From positions 1 through 40,910 of IMG/VR virus record IMGVR_UViG_3300025921_000272: a DNA stretch of 40,910 nt. One strand, written 5' to 3'. The stretch is from a virus. The notes under the pieces were generated by a model. It did not search any database and was not told the DNA's origin. It was given only the letters and a program-made list of their open reading frames with translations. Below, one piece after another: positions 19,706 through 27,911 of the stretch; positions within the stretch are counted from its first letter, which is position 1; the number at the start of each line of letters is the position of its first letter. Both the position numbers and the translations under genes were made by a program.

Positions 19706-20405
19706 ATTAGCAAATAATAATCCGAATGATAATGAAGCTAATCTAGCTGCGCGAAAAGTTTGTAAGATGTTAGAAGAAGGGAATTGGTCATTAAATAATC
19801 CAACACCTAAAACTTATAATGATGTAACAAGATCAACAGAACCACAATGGAGATCAACTCCACCTAATCCACCTAATCCACCTAATAATCCATTTACTAA
19901 TTCCTATAAATCTCCATTTTCAGAATGGAATGTAGAGGATTTATTTAATTATTTTAGTGGAAGGGGATTTACAGGTGGGCAAAGAGCAGATAAAACAGCA
20001 TCACAATATCAACAACAACAAAATGCTGCTTATAATCAACAAAGAGCTAATCAGGAAGAACAGGAAAGAATAAGGAAAAAGCAGGCAGAATGGGATAAAG
20101 AATACGCAGAAAGAATAAGAAAAACAAATGAAAATATAAAATGGGAAAAGGAGAAAAGAAAAAATCAACCCAAAAGACCATTAAATTGTTGTAGATGTAA
20201 GAAACCATTCATGACATCTTTTATGGGATTAGTTGACACCTTTAAATGTAATGAATGTTATTGGGCTGAATACAATGAAAATCGCGAAAAGGAATTGAAT
20301 AGTGAAAAATATTGGGTTCATGCCCAATCCGATAATTCCTATCACAATTTAAATACTGGTAAGAAAATCAGCGCGGCCGAATTTCATAGTAGGTATCAAA
20401 AATAA
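19674..20405 (+). CDS. DUF2786-like protein with P/Q-rich linker and zinc ribbon (243 aa)
   Basis: Residues 1-38 (LLKKLTRLANNNPNDNEANLAARKVCKMLEEG) match a DUF2786-type helix start. A linker of Pro-Pro-Asn repeats (59-73) and Gln-rich, charged helix (110-165) follows. A zinc ribbon (CCRCKKPF, CNEC) and a polar end complete it. The three-part build suggests a nucleic-acid or protein adaptor. The DUF2786 match is partial. Confidence 0.55.
   Translation: MNLDLLKKLTRLANNNPNDNEANLAARKVCKMLEEGNWSLNNPTPKTYNDVTRSTEPQWRSTPPNPPNPPNNPFTNSYKSPFSEWNVEDLFNYFSGRGFTGGQRADKTASQYQQQQNAAYNQQRANQEEQERIRKKQAEWDKEYAERIRKTNENIKWEKEKRKNQPKRPLNCCRCKKPFMTSFMGLVDTFKCNECYWAEYNENREKELNSEKYWVHAQSDNSYHNLNTGKKISAAEFHSRYQK
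19860..19886 (+). repeat. Tandem CCACCTAAT x3 inside the DUF2786-like gene
   Basis: Three perfect 9-base units encode Pro-Pro-Asn three times. This is a small coding minisatellite, likely variable in length between relatives. Confidence 0.8.
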
Positions 20406-20641
20406 TGGGAAAACCAATTGCGGTCTTATCTTCTAATTTTTCTGAAACTTTACAATGGATGAAAAAAGAATTTAAAATTAAAAGAATACTGATGGTTTCA
20501 AAAATAGTAATTACCGAAGATGATAAGGAATATATAATTGTAAGTAAAACTGAACAAGTAAGAGGATGGGAATTAGCCGGATATATTATCGCGCCTGATT
20601 ATGAATCATTAGAACAAGAAGTTAAATCAAGGATTAGATAG
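20405..20641 (+). CDS. Small alpha-beta hypothetical protein (78 aa)
   Basis: The product alternates strand and helix: PIAVLSSNFSETLQWMKKEF, IKRILMVSKIVITEDDKEYIIV, then VRGWELAGYIIAP and ESLEQEVKSRIR. The RGWELAGYIIAPDYE segment looks conserved-type, but I cannot name the family. The ATG lies at the upstream stop (TAATG). Confidence 0.55.
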   Translation: MGKPIAVLSSNFSETLQWMKKEFKIKRILMVSKIVITEDDKEYIIVSKTEQVRGWELAGYIIAPDYESLEQEVKSRIR

Positions 20642-20836
20642 ATGCCATCACATCAGGATAGAATTCAGAAGAAAACTTCAAAGGATTGTAAGTATTGTTT
20701 TGAAGAAATAGAAGGGAAGCCTTTTTATCTTCCCTTCCGTTCTAATATGTCAGGCAGGATTGATAGCGTTAGATGTTGCAAAAAATGCTTTTTTCAAATT
20801 AGAGATCATGCTAAAGAGAAGGCTGCACAAACTTAA
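20642..20836 (+). CDS. Zinc-finger protein at the end of the early operon (64 aa)
   Basis: CKYC (16-19) and CCKKC (45-49) form a treble-clef-like site with basic ends. Its 3' end overlaps the last late gene by 26 bases tail-to-tail (20811-20836), marking the meeting point of the two operons. A 9-bp hairpin lies inside it. Confidence 0.6.
   Translation: MPSHQDRIQKKTSKDCKYCFEEIEGKPFYLPFRSNMSGRIDSVRCCKKCFFQIRDHAKEKAAQT
20711..20737. other. Hairpin at the convergence of the early and late operons
   Basis: GAAGGGAAG (20711-20719) and CTTCCCTTC (20729-20737) form a perfect 9-bp hairpin with a 9-base loop. Read leftwards it is followed by the weakly T-rich TATTTCTTC, so it could end late transcripts just after the stop at 20811. 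It lies inside a coding gene, so function is uncertain. Confidence 0.35.
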
Positions 20837-23800
20837 GTTTCATCTTACCTTTATTCGGATTGGGAGTCTTATCAGGTTGGGGTAATAGCTGCTTTAAATT
20901 ATTCCCACCTGGTAAGGCCCACATAGCAGTATCAAATGCTGCCTTTTGCCAATTCCCACCTGCTAAATCAGTAACAATTTTAGTCATCATTGGAGCAGCA
21001 GGACCTAATACTGCTGATGGCAATAATGAGCTTGGATGAACGTGAAATAATTTAACTCCTAATTGTTGTGTTCCAATTCCCGCAGCACCACCACCTGCTA
21101 ACATTCTAGCCATTTTAACCCAAGCTTGCGCTTGACTTGGATTATCTTTTAAAGCGGCCGCGATATCCTTATATTGTTCCACAATTTTAAGTGGAATTCC
21201 TTTAAACTGCCCACCTAATCGCGATCCAACTTCACCACCCATATAATTAGATTCAGGTGATAAGCCTTTCATTTGTCTGGCTTTATCAACTGTCATGGTT
21301 AAATCCTTAGTCATTCTCATGGCCTGTAATTCAGCCTGAGCAGGTTCTAAACCTTCTGCTAAGAATTTTCTTTTAGCACCATTATATGCTACGCCTTTTA
21401 CCATTGCTTCGACAGATGATAAGAAATATCCAGCCGAATCAAATCGCTCCATAGGAGTTTTGAATGCTAAAGGTTTAATTTCCCCTTGTAACATTCCCAT
21501 TCGCGCCATATCAGAATATGTTTGAAATGGTTTTCTAATGGTATCCATTATTCCCAGAGCTGTATATTTCTCACCTAATTCTGGATAGATGTTTGCTGGA
21601 ATTTCACCAATATGCAACATATGCAAACCAGGATTAAATGAAATAATACTTCTAGCAGTAGTTCTAGCGATTTGATCCGCGACCGCATTTGCAGCTTGAT
21701 GTAACCCTCTCTGAGCATCGTAACCGGAATAATTCTGAATATACCACTGACCTAATTCTTTAAGTTTCGTATCAGCGGGAACAGATTTTAATGCTTCACT
21801 TGCTTGTTCAATAGCAGGTTTATCGAAAATAATCTTTCTCATTGAAGAAATATAAGTGGGCATAACCTTATTATAATCCCACTCCATATCTTCTGGTCGC
21901 ATACCTTCTCGTGGTTCTACATATGGTGAAGTGGGATTACCTTTTCCCTTTTCATAAATATCACCAATAGAACCATTACCAGAATCATCAAGGATTTCTT
22001 TATGCTCAAAAACCTGTTTTAATGGGCTATCCTTACCAAAATTATGATCAAAAATAGCTTTAATTTGATTCCTAATTCCTTCAGGTTCTTTCTGCATATG
22101 GGTAAAGTAATTTTCCCAATACCCAATTTCATCGCCACCTCTAGTAGATGCTGATTCTGGTAACATCTGATAAATGGAATCAGTTAATCTCTTTGCCTGA
22201 TTTGCTCTATTAATCAGATCAGTAGAAATCATATTACGCGCATTAAATGCAGCATCATCAGTTCCATGCTCCATTAATGCGGATAATCTCATTCTATCAG
22301 CTTTATTTAATCCCTCTGTAATTGCAGCAGCTTCGCGCATTGTAGATGCTTCCCATTGCGCGCCTTCATCATTGGCTTTTAAAATGGGTTCTACAACAGG
22401 TTTAGTTGATTCATTTCTTAATAAAACTTTATGTGGTGAATCAAAGTTAGCATTGTAAGTACTAATATCCTTAGATGGAACTGCTTGACCAGGTTTAGGA
22501 ATAACAATCTCACTAGGATTTGATGCTCGAATTGGCGCGCTGTTAATTTGATCTAAAGAAGGTTTGAATCCATTATCCATCGATAATTCAGTAGGAACCT
22601 GACCAAAGGCCATATGCGGTTCCATTAAAGATGGTCTATTAGCAACTGATGCAGAATCAGTATCTCTAATAGCAGCTTCTGAATTAGCTTTCCTTCTAGC
22701 TAAAATCTGCGCTCTAATTTGATCCCCATTTAATTGTGGTTCATCAGGTTTAAATTCCGGAGTTTCTGGAACTTCGATTCCTAATTGATTTAATGTTTCA
22801 GCACTAACAGTGGAACCATTTCGCGGTCCACCTTGTACATCATACATTGGAAAACCACCACCTTTTTCATCAGGTTGAAATCCTTTGAAAATAGCAGTTG
22901 GTTTTCCTTCTTCATTTCCTGATGGAATATTAGTAGGTTCATCAGGAGTTAAATCAGGTTTTGCTTGTTCAAATTTTCCATTTTCAATTAGTGATGTTTT
23001 AGGTTCACTAATATTTAATAAATCAGATTGAACTGTTCTGGGTCGTAACGAATTGGGAACAACATCTAATGGATATCCTAATGATTTATCAGGTTGTGTT
23101 TGTGAATTAAATCCACCCCTAACATCACCAGATTCAACAGGATTTGCTGGAACATCACCATTGATAGTTAATCTACTACCAGGATATTGCGCTTCGGGAC
23201 CATATTTAAGATTAGCTAATCTCTGTTGTTCCATCAATTCATTGGTATTAAACTTAGATGCAGGTAGATTTGCATCAGGATTAATACCAACATCAGTTCG
23301 CGCAATTACATCAGGATCAACAACATTTCCATTTGGAATTACTTGTGGTTTATTGGGAACAACAGTTCCATTTTCAGCCACGATAAATGTTGGTTGTTCA
23401 ACATCTGGTTCGAGATGAGGGCCAATCACATATGGTTGATTAGGGCCTTCTGAACTAGCCATTTTATGCAAATCAAAAGTTGCACTAGGTAATTGAGCTA
23501 CAGGTGGTACTGGTGGTGGTGGTTCAGGTTTAATAACTTCAGGAACAGGTTTTAATCCGGCAGTTCTAGGATCAAATCCTGTAGACGCGGCTGATGTAAT
23601 ATCACCTAAAATAGAACCAAGCGCACCACCATAAAAATTACCAGAATTAATTGCCTTATTCTTAATATAATTTCCAGCCGCTTCTAAACCAGGAATCTTA
23701 GATAATCCTGGTCCTACCACCTTACCAGTATTAGGGTCATTTTCAGCAGAAGTTTTTGCGTTCCCAGTAAGATGGGAGGTAATAAACGCTTTATTATTCG

Positions 23801-24023
23801 CTTCATCTTCAGCACTTGGTCCCAGAAATGCACGCCGAATAATTGGATGATTTTTTAAGAATTCACTTGTTGATTTAGAAAATGAATCCAAGAAAGATAG
23901 TGGATGCTCATCATTCTTCTTTTCTTCATTATTAGTTGAACCCATTAAAGATGAAACATCGTCCCCAACTTTAGGGCCACTCATTAAAGAACTAACATCA
24001 TCACCGATGGCTGGATTTTGCAT
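20811..24023 (-). CDS. Large internal virion (ejection-type) protein (1070 aa)
   Basis: This is the longest protein in the window. The N-terminus repeats GDDVSSLM twice (residues 7-14 and 20-27). A long low-complexity part (about 150-560) is rich in Pro, Asn and Gly. The C-terminal third is helical and amphipathic, with DMARMGMLQGE and WVKMARMLAGGGAAGIG. Position at the end of the structural operon, size and a Gly/Ala-rich, membrane-active-looking C-terminus fit DNA-ejection proteins of podoviruses such as T7 gp16-like pilots. No lytic transglycosylase motif is recognised. It ends in a basic tail. Confidence 0.6.
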   Translation of the reverse strand: MQNPAIGDDVSSLMSGPKVGDDVSSLMGSTNNEEKKNDEHPLSFLDSFSKSTSEFLKNHPIIRRAFLGPSAEDEANNKAFITSHLTGNAKTSAENDPNTGKVVGPGLSKIPGLEAAGNYIKNKAINSGNFYGGALGSILGDITSAASTGFDPRTAGLKPVPEVIKPEPPPPVPPVAQLPSATFDLHKMASSEGPNQPYVIGPHLEPDVEQPTFIVAENGTVVPNKPQVIPNGNVVDPDVIARTDVGINPDANLPASKFNTNELMEQQRLANLKYGPEAQYPGSRLTINGDVPANPVESGDVRGGFNSQTQPDKSLGYPLDVVPNSLRPRTVQSDLLNISEPKTSLIENGKFEQAKPDLTPDEPTNIPSGNEEGKPTAIFKGFQPDEKGGGFPMYDVQGGPRNGSTVSAETLNQLGIEVPETPEFKPDEPQLNGDQIRAQILARRKANSEAAIRDTDSASVANRPSLMEPHMAFGQVPTELSMDNGFKPSLDQINSAPIRASNPSEIVIPKPGQAVPSKDISTYNANFDSPHKVLLRNESTKPVVEPILKANDEGAQWEASTMREAAAITEGLNKADRMRLSALMEHGTDDAAFNARNMISTDLINRANQAKRLTDSIYQMLPESASTRGGDEIGYWENYFTHMQKEPEGIRNQIKAIFDHNFGKDSPLKQVFEHKEILDDSGNGSIGDIYEKGKGNPTSPYVEPREGMRPEDMEWDYNKVMPTYISSMRKIIFDKPAIEQASEALKSVPADTKLKELGQWYIQNYSGYDAQRGLHQAANAVADQIARTTARSIISFNPGLHMLHIGEIPANIYPELGEKYTALGIMDTIRKPFQTYSDMARMGMLQGEIKPLAFKTPMERFDSAGYFLSSVEAMVKGVAYNGAKRKFLAEGLEPAQAELQAMRMTKDLTMTVDKARQMKGLSPESNYMGGEVGSRLGGQFKGIPLKIVEQYKDIAAALKDNPSQAQAWVKMARMLAGGGAAGIGTQQLGVKLFHVHPSSLLPSAVLGPAAPMMTKIVTDLAGGNWQKAAFDTAMWALPGGNNLKQLLPQPDKTPNPNKGKMKLKFVQPSL

Positions 24024-25144
24024 TATTTAATCCTTTTCCAAGTCTTACCACCATCTGACGATTCTGCTAATGAACCAGGAATACCAGGAATTTCTTTTTG
24101 AATTTTTGCTGGTGCATTAACAGGTGTAACAGCAGCAATAGGTAATTTTTTAGTTTTAGTAATTTTATGAGCTGGCGTTATAACTTGAGCATGAATACCA
24201 GTTCCTAAAATTCCGCCATCAGTTTCCGCAGGAATAATACTTGTATCAGTTTGAGTTTCAGTCCCACCTTTAGCAGCGGGATTAACACCAGGCGCGGTTT
24301 GTTTAATATCTTTTTTGGCCGCGTTATTGATATTAGCTACATTAGCTTGATTCTTACCTTGTGCAGCAATCTCACTTAATCTACCATTAATACCCATCTT
24401 GATCTTATCAAAATCATTCATCTTACCAGTATCAATTTGGGTTCTTACAACATCAGATGGATTAGTTTTATTAACATAAACTAACATTCCATCTGAATCA
24501 GTTTTACCTTCATATTGAGGATGGGTTTGATGCCAAGTATAAGCATCTGCTCTTTGCTGGCTAATTTCTAATTGACGTTGTTTTTCGTCCTCTTTGGCTT
24601 TATTAGCACGAGTCGTTTCTTCAAGTCTCTTTGCATTTGTATCTTCTCGCCTATTCTGAACTTCACGACCAATGGTTTGTTCAGCAACTTGGCGATTAAG
24701 ATTATTATTCCGAGTTTCCTCAGATGCGCCGAATTGTAATGCTTTATTCTTTTCAAGCCAATCTGCATTAGCATTATCAAATGGTCTATCTAAAATTCCA
24801 GTTGTGGTAGAAAATGCTGCGCCTGGATTACCTCTAAATCCAATTGCTGCACCATGATCAATACCAGAAGGACTAACACCAGCACCCAAACCAGCAATTA
24901 CAGCACCAATTTTTCTTAATGGACTTGGTGCATAATTAGGATCATCTCTACTTGGCATCGCGGCCATGTTAGCATTTAATGCCTCATTTGCCTGATTTGA
25001 AGGATGATATAATTCCGATAATCTCTTATTAACATCTAATCCACCATTTACATTTGGATCATCAGGTGGAGTAGGATTAACAGAATTTAATAATCCATTC
25101 TGGGCGCGTAGTAATGGTAATAATGAAAGAAAATCTTGCATCAT
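24023..25144 (-). CDS. Probable internal virion protein (373 aa)
   Basis: The first part is Asn/Pro-rich (NPTPPDDPNVNGGLDVN), with a Gly-rich patch (IGAVIAGLGAGVSPSG). The middle (about 140-215) is a charged helix with QVAEQTIGREVQNRRED and KAKEDEKQRQLEISQQRADA, a likely coiled coil. The end is disordered. A stop-start TAATG overlap joins it to the 1070-aa gene. It probably belongs to an ejection complex with its neighbours; the role is from context. Confidence 0.5.
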   Translation of the reverse strand: MMQDFLSLLPLLRAQNGLLNSVNPTPPDDPNVNGGLDVNKRLSELYHPSNQANEALNANMAAMPSRDDPNYAPSPLRKIGAVIAGLGAGVSPSGIDHGAAIGFRGNPGAAFSTTTGILDRPFDNANADWLEKNKALQFGASEETRNNNLNRQVAEQTIGREVQNRREDTNAKRLEETTRANKAKEDEKQRQLEISQQRADAYTWHQTHPQYEGKTDSDGMLVYVNKTNPSDVVRTQIDTGKMNDFDKIKMGINGRLSEIAAQGKNQANVANINNAAKKDIKQTAPGVNPAAKGGTETQTDTSIIPAETDGGILGTGIHAQVITPAHKITKTKKLPIAAVTPVNAPAKIQKEIPGIPGSLAESSDGGKTWKRIK

Positions 25145-25146
25145 AA

Positions 25147-26451
25147 TTATCGGTTCCCAGAATAGATGTTAGTGCTCAGTCGAATTCCACGACCAACAGT
25201 ATTATTAGCACCAGTAGAATAAAGCGATGGCGAATTTACAGCAGGACCACCTTGACTATCGGTAATAAAATTACCATTTTCATCAAAGGAACCGCTCTGT
25301 TGTAATTGATTAACATTATTTCCACCAGTTCCTAATTTTGGTAATCCACTTAATGTAGCCGCGATTTGACCACCAAGTCCAATTACACCAGAAACATTTC
25401 CTAATCCCTGTTGGAAATCAGATGGAATGTAAGAACCAGCAATCTGGGAATTAATTAATCCTAATTGAGAATTATTATTAATTTGTTCCTGTTGTAATTC
25501 TAATCTCTGCGCATCTGATGTATCACCAGGAGCAGTTCCATATAATGTGGTCATTCCCTTTAATGCTTCCATAGGAATGCCAGCAGCTTGTAATTGTAAT
25601 CCAGCTTTACTTAATCCGATTTGCGCATTTGCTGCCGATGCTTGTTCATTAATTTGAGCATTAGTTAATTCTGCTGTTAATCGTGATTTCTCAATATCAG
25701 TCATTCCGGCCGCGCCGGATAATCTTAATTGAGCATCTAAATTAGCAACAGCAGTTTTAGCTTGTGCTTCTGCCGCTGATGTAGCAGCTAATCCTGTAGT
25801 ACCAAATTGTTTACCTTGCTGAACCATTTGTGCAAGGTTAGATTCAATACCAGTAGTAGTTTTTCCTAATGCTTGTCCCTGATCTCTACCAAGAGCAGCA
25901 ACAGCAGCATTATAATTACCACCACCTGAACCTGTAACAATTTTATTTCTATCAAGATTCCTTAATCCCGCGTTAAAGGAACCAATAACAGGGTCCATTG
26001 CATTCTGACGCATTGATGCAATATCACCAGGCGAGAATCCACCTGTGGCAATAAAATTCTTAAATGAATCATTTGCAGTATCCATATTAGACATGGCACT
26101 TGCAAATTGATTTTGGAAATCTTGACTTAATCCACCGCCATTAGCAAATGACTTATAAACTGCATAAGGATCATTTCCCATGTTCCTAATTAATGATTCA
26201 TCAATACCACCACTAACCCCACCAATTCCACCTAAAGTAGAATTGAAACCTCCTAAGAGATTATTAAGGTAATCGGGATTTAGAAAATTTTCATATCCAG
26301 CGGTGATATTAGATTTTAATCCCTGGTCTTGAACGTATGCATTATTATAACGGTTCGCGGCCTGAGTTTGTAATGCATTTCCCTCAGTGCCTTGAGCAGT
26401 TTTTTGGGTATTGATTGAATTTTGCGTATTATCGTGATCGCCTTTTGCCAT
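25147..26451 (-). CDS. Probable internal virion protein, Gly/Ala/Gln-rich (434 aa)
   Basis: The sequence is Gly, Ala, Asn and Gln rich throughout, with helix-prone segments (NAQINEQASAANAQIGLSKAGLQ) and glycine-rich turns (GGFNSTLGGIGGVSGG). It has no signal peptide or transmembrane segment. The first of three consecutive late genes of this style, it fits the set of small-to-large internal proteins of podoviruses. Start ATG 26451 with AAGGTATAAC upstream. Confidence 0.5.
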   Translation of the reverse strand: MAKGDHDNTQNSINTQKTAQGTEGNALQTQAANRYNNAYVQDQGLKSNITAGYENFLNPDYLNNLLGGFNSTLGGIGGVSGGIDESLIRNMGNDPYAVYKSFANGGGLSQDFQNQFASAMSNMDTANDSFKNFIATGGFSPGDIASMRQNAMDPVIGSFNAGLRNLDRNKIVTGSGGGNYNAAVAALGRDQGQALGKTTTGIESNLAQMVQQGKQFGTTGLAATSAAEAQAKTAVANLDAQLRLSGAAGMTDIEKSRLTAELTNAQINEQASAANAQIGLSKAGLQLQAAGIPMEALKGMTTLYGTAPGDTSDAQRLELQQEQINNNSQLGLINSQIAGSYIPSDFQQGLGNVSGVIGLGGQIAATLSGLPKLGTGGNNVNQLQQSGSFDENGNFITDSQGGPAVNSPSLYSTGANNTVGRGIRLSTNIYSGNR

Positions 26452-26452
26452 G

Positions 26453-26830
26453 TTATACCTTATGAACTAGCAATTTTCCTTTTGATTCTACAAAACCAAT
26501 TTTTTTAAGATGACGTTCCCAATATGGGTCCGTAACGGAACATTGAATCAAATCAAACTTAAAATGGCTTGCTTCAAAAAGCATTGCCTGGTATAACTTA
26601 TAAAGTGCTTCGCGTCTATCTTTAATATTAATATCTTGGTCGGTTATCGCGATTACTTCAGCATTTAATTCCAGCGCGCCGAATGTAATGATTTGCTTAT
26701 CATCAGATTCAACTACATACTTATTAAGAAGTTTTCGATTAAAAGGTAAAACAAATTCTCCTTCATAAAATTTTCTATGAATTTGTTCAATCTTCTCAAT
26801 ATCACCAGCTTGTAGTAATCTGATATTCAT
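26453..26830 (-). CDS. GNAT-like acetyltransferase-fold protein (125 aa)
   Basis: The start NIRLLQAGDIEKIEQIHRKFY fits the first strand and helix of GNAT proteins, and FDLIQCSVTDPYWERHLKKIGFVESKGKLLVHKV fits their end. The acetyl-CoA loop (Q/RxxGxG/A) is not clearly present; DRREALYKLYQAM lies there. It may be a non-catalytic GNAT fold. Similar genes sit beside lysis and tail genes in many phages. Confidence 0.6.
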   Translation of the reverse strand: MNIRLLQAGDIEKIEQIHRKFYEGEFVLPFNRKLLNKYVVESDDKQIITFGALELNAEVIAITDQDINIKDRREALYKLYQAMLFEASHFKFDLIQCSVTDPYWERHLKKIGFVESKGKLLVHKV

Positions 26831-26835
26831 TGGAA

Positions 26836-27288
26836 TTACACATCAAAGAATACATGCCTGCCAATTTGAATAGGATCTTTCTTAGTAATTTTAGCCCACG
26901 AAGGTCGCTTATCGGAATCAAATAATACTTTGGTCATATAATATTCATTACCAAATGTATTATCTAAAATATTCCAATTAACGATTCCACTTGCTACCCA
27001 TAAACATTGTCTATAATATGGATTATCAATTACCTGCCCCGCGACCATTTTCTGTGAAATTTCCATTAAAACAGGATAATTAGGATCATCCTGATTCCAG
27101 CATGAAAATTGTTTTGGTGCTAAGCAAACATCAGTATAAGATTGGTTGGTCTTGCTATTGTGAAAGCGATTCCTAATAATATTTCCAACCGCGACCTGAC
27201 CTTCTATTGGTTCACCTCTCGATTCTCCAATAAGAGTTAAGGCTACAATTTCAATTGGGGATAATGAACGAAGAACTTCGTTGATCAT
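26836..27288 (-). CDS. SleB/Hydrolase_2-type cell wall hydrolase, endolysin (150 aa)
   Basis: The signature ALTLIGESRGEPIEGQVAVGNIIRNR (from residue 16) contains the probable catalytic Glu22 and the GQ.AV..I..NR motif. QFSCW near residues 60-64 and NPYYRQCLWVASGIVN are also typical. It should cleave peptidoglycan glycan strands and release phages. No signal peptide or transmembrane segment is seen, so a holin is needed; none is evident in the window. Confidence 0.85.
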   Translation of the reverse strand: MINEVLRSLSPIEIVALTLIGESRGEPIEGQVAVGNIIRNRFHNSKTNQSYTDVCLAPKQFSCWNQDDPNYPVLMEISQKMVAGQVIDNPYYRQCLWVASGIVNWNILDNTFGNEYYMTKVLFDSDKRPSWAKITKKDPIQIGRHVFFDV

Positions 27289-27290
27289 GA

Positions 27291-27911
27291 TTAATGTGAT
27301 GAAATATAAATTGCTGTAAAACCAAATCTTTTACCACTAAATTGAGAATTTACAAGAATATTTCCATTTAAATCAACTAATGCCACGAATGAACCAGAAT
27401 CCCCCGCAACAATCCCTGTAAAACTTAATCCTGAGTTTGATGAAATAATAGGGGCTGAAGTTTCAAAACCTGGTTTAACTGCAAATGGTAAACTAACACT
27501 TACAATTGATCCATTCGCAGTAACTGGAAATAAAATAAATCCACAAGCAATTACTAACTTACCAATCTTAATAAAATTCGCAGGCAATACTTGTGTAAAA
27601 GCTAATCCAGCTCCACTAAGATCAACAGGCGTCCAAGTTCCAATATTATAATCATCTAAGGTATTAGGATCAATAGATGAATTTTGAATTTGAGGAAAAT
27701 GCAATTGACCACTATCTAAATCAACTACATTCTCAAATGAATTAGTTCCTTTGAAAATATTAGGTGGAGTTCCACTTAAAGTAGCATAATCAGTATTAAT
27801 TCCACTTAAACCATCAATAATACCTTTTAATACTAAATAAGTAGCATTATCCTTAGCTTGTAATCCGGTATTATTAAGTAGTGTATATAAATTACCAATT
27901 GTGCTAATCAT
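27291..27911 (-). CDS. Tail fibre/spike-type protein with GTWTP motif (206 aa)
   Basis: Residues 86-95 hold DDYNIGTWTP, a motif common in phage tail-fibre and receptor-binding proteins, followed by strand-rich sequence with hydrophobic repeats (KLVIACGFILFPV, IVSVSLPFAV). The start is ATG 27911 by the ATGA overlap with the upstream gene; the longer frame begins with TTG inside it. It should be a host-contact or tail-tip protein. Confidence 0.65.
   Translation of the reverse strand: MISTIGNLYTLLNNTGLQAKDNATYLVLKGIIDGLSGINTDYATLSGTPPNIFKGTNSFENVVDLDSGQLHFPQIQNSSIDPNTLDDYNIGTWTPVDLSGAGLAFTQVLPANFIKIGKLVIACGFILFPVTANGSIVSVSLPFAVKPGFETSAPIISSNSGLSFTGIVAGDSGSFVALVDLNGNILVNSQFSGKRFGFTAIYISSH

Noticed and set aside
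19860-19886. Short tandem repeat considered as a CRISPR-like array
   Set aside because: Three 9-base units with no spacers, in frame as Pro-Pro-Asn inside a gene.
20232-20245. TTGACA-like promoter inside the DUF2786-like gene
   Set aside because: No acceptable -10 at 16-18 bases, and it lies inside a coding region with continuous operon structure.
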